A DNA stretch of 7,450 nucleotides. Origin: Bacillota bacterium (GTDB lineage: Bacteria > Bacillota > Sulfobacillia > Symbiobacteriales > Symbiobacteriaceae). The stretch lies in NCBI GenBank assembly GCA_028287415.1, contig JAQBPS010000764.1:1-7450 (forward strand), read 5' to 3'. Shown here in pieces: positions 4,562-7,450 of the stretch; within the stretch, counting starts at the first letter, position 1, and every line of letters begins with the position of its first letter. The notes beneath the pieces were generated by a model. The model was not told the origin of the DNA. It did not search any database and saw only the letters and a program-made list of their open reading frames with translations. A program made the translations under genes and the position numbers.

Positions 4562-5686
4562 ATGGTCCGCTTTGAGCATGTAAGCAAGACGTACGCGGGA
4601 GGCCACAAGGCCGTCGACGACCTGAATCTGGAGATCGAGCGAGGCGAATTCGTCTGCTTCATTGGCCCTTCGGGCTGTGGTAAGACCACCACTATGAAGA
4701 TGATCAACCGGCTGCACGAGCCGACCGCCGGCACGATTTCCGTGAACGGCAAGGACATTATGCAGTTTGATCCTGTGGAACTGCGCCGCTCCATTGGCTA
4801 TGTGATTCAGCAGATCGGCCTGTTCCCCCACATGACCATCGCCCAGAACGTCGAGCTGGTCCCGAAGCTGCTGGGCTGGGACGCCGCCCGCCGCAAGAGC
4901 CGGGTCGACGAGCTGATGCCGATGGTCGGCCTCGACCCCGAGGAGTACCGGGACCGCTACCCGAAGGAACTCTCCGGCGGCCAGCAGCAGCGCATCGGCG
5001 TGATCCGGGCGCTCGCGGCGGAGCCGGAACTGATCCTGATGGATGAACCCTTCGGCGCTCTGGACCCGATCACCCGGGAGAGCCTGCAGGACGAGTTGAA
5101 GCGGCTCCAGGCGAAGCTGAAAAAGACCATCGTCTTCGTCACGCATGACATGGATGAGGCCCTCAAGCTGGCCGACCGCATCGTGATCATGAAGGACGGC
5201 AAGGTCCACCAGGTCGCCACGCCGGATGAGCTGCTCCGCCACCCGAAGGATGAGTTTGTCGCCCAGTTCGTCGGGCGGGACCGTCTCGCCGCGGCGCCCG
5301 AACTGCTGAGCGTGTCAGAGGTGATGATCCGGCGCCCGGTGACGGTCGATCCTGATCATGGTCTGGCGGAGGCGGTCGTCACCATGAAGAAGCGGCGGGT
5401 TAACTCGCTGCTGGTGACCGATGAGAACGACCGGCTCCTGGGGCTGGTCACAGCGAACGAGCTGAAGAACGTACAGCGCGGCACTGTCGCAAGCGTCATG
5501 CGCACGAGCTTCCCCGTCACCACCCCGGACGCCCGCCTGCAGGAGGCGTTCGAGCAGATGTTCCTCGCACATCTGGAATTCCTGCCGGTGGTGGACACCG
5601 ACGGCATCCTCGTGGGCCTGGTCACCAGCACCACGATGGTAGACGCCCTGTCGCGGGCCCTCTGGACGGACGGTGAGGCCTCGTAA
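4562..5686 (+). CDS. opuCA: OpuCA-type osmolyte ABC transporter ATPase with tandem CBS domains
   Basis: A 374-residue cytoplasmic ATPase that drives uptake of quaternary-amine osmolytes (betaine, carnitine or choline class) with the two permeases that follow. The nucleotide-binding domain has Walker A GPSGCGKT (35-42), Q-loop VIQQIG (81-86), signature LSGGQQQR (137-144), Walker B LILMDEP (157-163) and H-loop His195. Two CBS motifs follow at about 252-305 and 308-365, the layout of OpuCA/OpuBA. CBS domains in this group sense ionic strength, and in Listeria and Staphylococcus OpuCA they bind c-di-AMP, which inhibits transport. Whether these do so cannot be read from the sequence. ATG 4562 has GAGGTGG four bases upstream. 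The stop overlaps the next start (TAATG). The substrate cannot be told between OpuB- and OpuC-like types. Confidence 0.95.
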   Translation: MVRFEHVSKTYAGGHKAVDDLNLEIERGEFVCFIGPSGCGKTTTMKMINRLHEPTAGTISVNGKDIMQFDPVELRRSIGYVIQQIGLFPHMTIAQNVELVPKLLGWDAARRKSRVDELMPMVGLDPEEYRDRYPKELSGGQQQRIGVIRALAAEPELILMDEPFGALDPITRESLQDELKRLQAKLKKTIVFVTHDMDEALKLADRIVIMKDGKVHQVATPDELLRHPKDEFVAQFVGRDRLAAAPELLSVSEVMIRRPVTVDPDHGLAEAVVTMKKRRVNSLLVTDENDRLLGLVTANELKNVQRGTVASVMRTSFPVTTPDARLQEAFEQMFLAHLEFLPVVDTDGILVGLVTSTTMVDALSRALWTDGEAS

Positions 5687-6345
5687 TGAACGAGATTCTC
5701 CAGGTCCTAAAAGACCCGCAGACGCAGGCAATGCTTCGGACCCAGGTCGTGCAGCACCTGGTGCTCTCGCTCACCTCCGTGTTGCTGGCGACCCTGGTGG
5801 CAGTGCCGGCGGGCATCTGGCTCACCCGGCACGAGCGCCTCGCCAGCCCGGTGCTGACCGTTGTCAGCCTGGTTCAGACGCTGCCCAGCATCGCACTGCT
5901 GGCATTTATGATCCCGTTCATGGGCATCGGCTCGGCCCCTGCAATCACGGCGCTCTTTCTTTACGCGTTGCTGCCGATCCTGCGCAATACGTATACCGGT
6001 ATCCAGGGCGTTGACCCCGCCGCCCGTGAATCAGCGCGCGGTATGGGCATGACCGACCGGCAGATGCTGTTTATGGTTGAACTCCCGCTCGCCTTCCGGG
6101 TGATCATGAGCGGGATCCGCGTCAGCACGGTGATGATCATCGGCTGGGCCACCCTGGCGGCCTTCGTGGGCGCCGGCGGCCTGGGCGACATGGTCCTGAT
6201 GGGGTTCTCCATGGTCTCCACGGGTCACATCATCGCCGGCGGCGTGCCCGTCACGCTCATGGCATTGCTGGCTGATTACGGCCTCGGACGGCTGGAGCGG
6301 GCGGCAACGCCCGCCGGCCTCCGGGTATCGGAAGGAGGGCACTAG
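5686..6345 (+). CDS. opuCB: OpuCB-type osmolyte ABC transporter permease
   Basis: A 219-residue membrane protein. Hydrophobic segments lie at about 24-46, 54-80, 83-100, 136-160 and 180-198. The cytoplasmic coupling (EAA-type) loop is at 113-135 (ARESARGMGMTDRQMLFMVE followed by LPLA). NTYTGI (101-106) and IGWATLAAFVGAGGLGD (152-168) are typical of OpuCB/OpuBB. It forms half of the membrane pore with the second permease, and its coupling loop contacts the ATPase. The start ATG overlaps the ATPase stop by one base, implying translational coupling. The ribosome binding site of the next permease (GGAAGGAGGG) lies inside its last codons. Length and domain order are complete. Confidence 0.94.
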   Translation: MNEILQVLKDPQTQAMLRTQVVQHLVLSLTSVLLATLVAVPAGIWLTRHERLASPVLTVVSLVQTLPSIALLAFMIPFMGIGSAPAITALFLYALLPILRNTYTGIQGVDPAARESARGMGMTDRQMLFMVELPLAFRVIMSGIRVSTVMIIGWATLAAFVGAGGLGDMVLMGFSMVSTGHIIAGGVPVTLMALLADYGLGRLERAATPAGLRVSEGGH

Positions 6346-6349
6346 CATC
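6330..6349 (+). promoter_or_regulatory. Strong ribosome binding site placed for an ATC start codon of the second permease
   Basis: GGAAGGAGGG (6330-6339) is the strongest Shine-Dalgarno sequence in the operon. Eight bases after its AAGGAGG core, right after the opuCB stop, is ATC (6347-6349), in frame with opuCD. The first in-frame ATG is 18 bases further on (6365), 26 bases from the core, with no binding site of its own. Between them only CTG 6356 could also serve. Confidence 0.5.
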
Positions 6350-6364
6350 GACACACTGACCTAT

Positions 6365-7012
6365 ATGATCCATCACGCCGACCGCATCATGCAGATGACC
6401 GGCGAGCACCTGCAACTGGCGCTGTTCGCCGTCCTGTACGCATTGCTGGCAGGCGTCCCGATCGGGATTCTCATCAGCCGGCACAAGCGGCTGGTCGGAC
6501 CCGTCCTCTGGGTCGTCAATGCATTTCAGACCATCCCCGCGCTGGCGTTCATCGGCTTCGCCATGATCTTCCTGGGCCTCACGCCGGCGACCGGCATTAC
6601 GGTGCTCTTTTTCTATTGCCTGATGCCGATCGTCCGCAGCACGTACACCGGGATCACCTCGGTCGATCCGGCGATGATTGAAGCCGCCGAGGGCATGGGC
6701 ATGACCCGCTGGCAGACCCTGCGCATGGTGCAGCTGCCGCTGGCGCTTACCATCATGCTGGTGGGCATCCGGCTGGCCACCGTGATCGCGGTCGGCAGCG
6801 CCAGCATCATGTCGCTGGCGGGCGCCGGCGGCCTTGGCCAGCTGATCTTCGCCGGCATTGACCGGGTGCAAACCCGGATGATCCTGGCCGGCGCCCTGCC
6901 GGCAGCGCTGCTGGCGATCGCAGCCGAGTTCGGCATTGGCGCCCTGGAGCGCATGCTCACGCCCCGCGGTCTGCGAGCAGTGAAACCCACCCTAAGGAGA
7001 GAATCAGTTTGA
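6365..7012 (+). CDS. opuCD: OpuCD-type osmolyte ABC transporter permease
   Basis: A 215-residue membrane protein (from ATG 6365) with hydrophobic segments at about 15-38, 46-70, 76-92, 126-155 and 172-190. The coupling loop is at about 103-125 (MIEAAEGMGMTRWQTLRMVQ). STYTGITSVDP (92-102) and GAGGLGQLIF (153-162) are family-typical. It pairs with OpuCB to make the pore. ATG 6365 is the first conventional start, but the ribosome binding site points to ATC 6347, which would add MDTLTY or IDTLTY at the N-terminus. In Bacillus opuC/opuB the binding-protein gene lies between the two permeases; here both permeases come first. The stop overlaps the next start (TTGA). Confidence 0.92.
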   Translation: MIHHADRIMQMTGEHLQLALFAVLYALLAGVPIGILISRHKRLVGPVLWVVNAFQTIPALAFIGFAMIFLGLTPATGITVLFFYCLMPIVRSTYTGITSVDPAMIEAAEGMGMTRWQTLRMVQLPLALTIMLVGIRLATVIAVGSASIMSLAGAGGLGQLIFAGIDRVQTRMILAGALPAALLAIAAEFGIGALERMLTPRGLRAVKPTLRRESV

Positions 7013-7450
7013 TCAAGTTGCACAAGCACTTTCTCATGCTGACCATCTCGCTCATCACGATTCTCGCAATCCTGAGCGGCTGCGGCCGTGCCGCCGAAAC
7101 CGGCAGGGTGGTCGTGGGGTCGAAGGATTTCACCGAGAACGTGATCCTGGGTGAGATGCTTAGCCTTATGATCGAGCACAACACGAACATCAAGGTAACG
7201 CGCAGGCTCAACCTGGGCGGCACCAAGGTAACCTTTGACGGTGTGAAGTCCGGTAATCTGGACATGTACGTTGAATACGACGGCACCGCTTACGGCGCCA
7301 ATTTGGCCCACAAGGAAATGCTGAAGGATCCCGCCACGCTGTATGACACGGTTAACCAGGAGCTGGGGGCTCAGTACCAGCTGACCTTGACCAAGCCTTT
7401 GGGCTTCAACAATACGTACGCCCTCGCGATGCCGAAAAAGCTGGCCGACC
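7009..7450 (+). CDS. opuCC: OpuCC/ProX-type substrate-binding lipoprotein, 3' end outside the window
   Basis: The first 147 codons are present. A lipoprotein signal peptide is clear: positive N-terminus (IKLHKH), hydrophobic core (FLMLTISLITILAIL) and lipobox LSGC with Cys25 as the lipid-modified residue. The mature part begins with VVVGSKDFTENVILGEML and LNLGGTKVTFDGVKSGNLDM, hallmark stretches of quaternary-amine binding proteins of the OpuAC/ProX family. The hinge motif usually written YPEYTGT reads YVEYDGT here. The protein would capture the osmolyte outside the cell and deliver it to the two permeases. Start TTG 7009 overlaps the permease stop and follows AAGGAGAG by seven bases. The ligand cannot be assigned because most binding-site residues lie beyond the window. 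Confidence 0.92.
   Translation, partial: MIKLHKHFLMLTISLITILAILSGCGRAAETGRVVVGSKDFTENVILGEMLSLMIEHNTNIKVTRRLNLGGTKVTFDGVKSGNLDMYVEYDGTAYGANLAHKEMLKDPATLYDTVNQELGAQYQLTLTKPLGFNNTYALAMPKKLAD

Noticed and set aside
4175..5242. 355-codon open frame on the minus strand opposite the short regulator and the ATPase
   Set aside because: The plus strand carries unmistakable GntR and ABC-ATPase motifs across the whole stretch. The antisense frame is a by-product of GC-rich third codon positions and has no recognisable motif.
6257..6871. 204-codon minus-strand frame opposite the permeases, rich in His, Asp and Gln
   Set aside because: Typical antisense of GC-rich membrane-protein codons; the plus strand encodes conserved permease motifs.

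Overview
The window looks like a chromosomal segment of a GC-rich, spore-forming Firmicute. I infer something like Symbiobacterium from three traits: strong GC bias at third codon positions, AAGGAGG-type ribosome binding sites, and a Bacillus-type gene set (OpuC-like transporter, BusR-like regulator, YitD/ComA-type enzyme). No rRNA, tRNA, IS element or CRISPR array is visible.

Layout. Positions 1-80 hold a possible upstream gene tail and a strong hairpin that can terminate transcription from both sides. Positions 78-1757 are on the minus strand: a 410-residue helical-repeat protein resembling the C-terminal part of SWIM zinc-finger proteins, then a Phd/YefM-like antitoxin, then the remains of its ParE/RelE-type toxin. 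The toxin has lost its middle and is out of frame. Positions 1758-1930 are a divergent intergenic region with a good sigma-E-type -10 box facing right. Positions 1931-3198 carry phosphosulfolactate synthase (ComA/YitD family), followed two bases later by a 152-residue protein that is about half Gly, Pro and Met. Both may be sporulation genes.

Positions 3200-7450 form the most coherent unit. A BusR-type regulator (GntR helix-turn-helix, coiled coil, C-terminal RCK_C/TrkA_C domain) is closed by a terminator. After it come repeated TGACAAC motifs and a promoter overlapped by a 13-bp inverted repeat. Then follows an operon of a second, RCK-less BusR paralogue, a CBS-domain OpuCA-type ATPase, two OpuCB/OpuCD-type permeases and a lipoprotein binding protein that runs off the window.

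How they work together. BusR proteins are known c-di-AMP-responsive repressors of osmolyte transporters, and OpuCA CBS domains are known c-di-AMP targets in some Firmicutes. The locus therefore looks like a betaine/carnitine/choline-type uptake system controlled by c-di-AMP at both transcription and transport. Its unusual feature is a pair of tandem BusR paralogues, one with and one without the ligand domain, probably sharing one operator. That pairing, the degenerate toxin, the ComA/GPM-rich gene pair and a possible AUC start codon in the second permease are the points most worth following.
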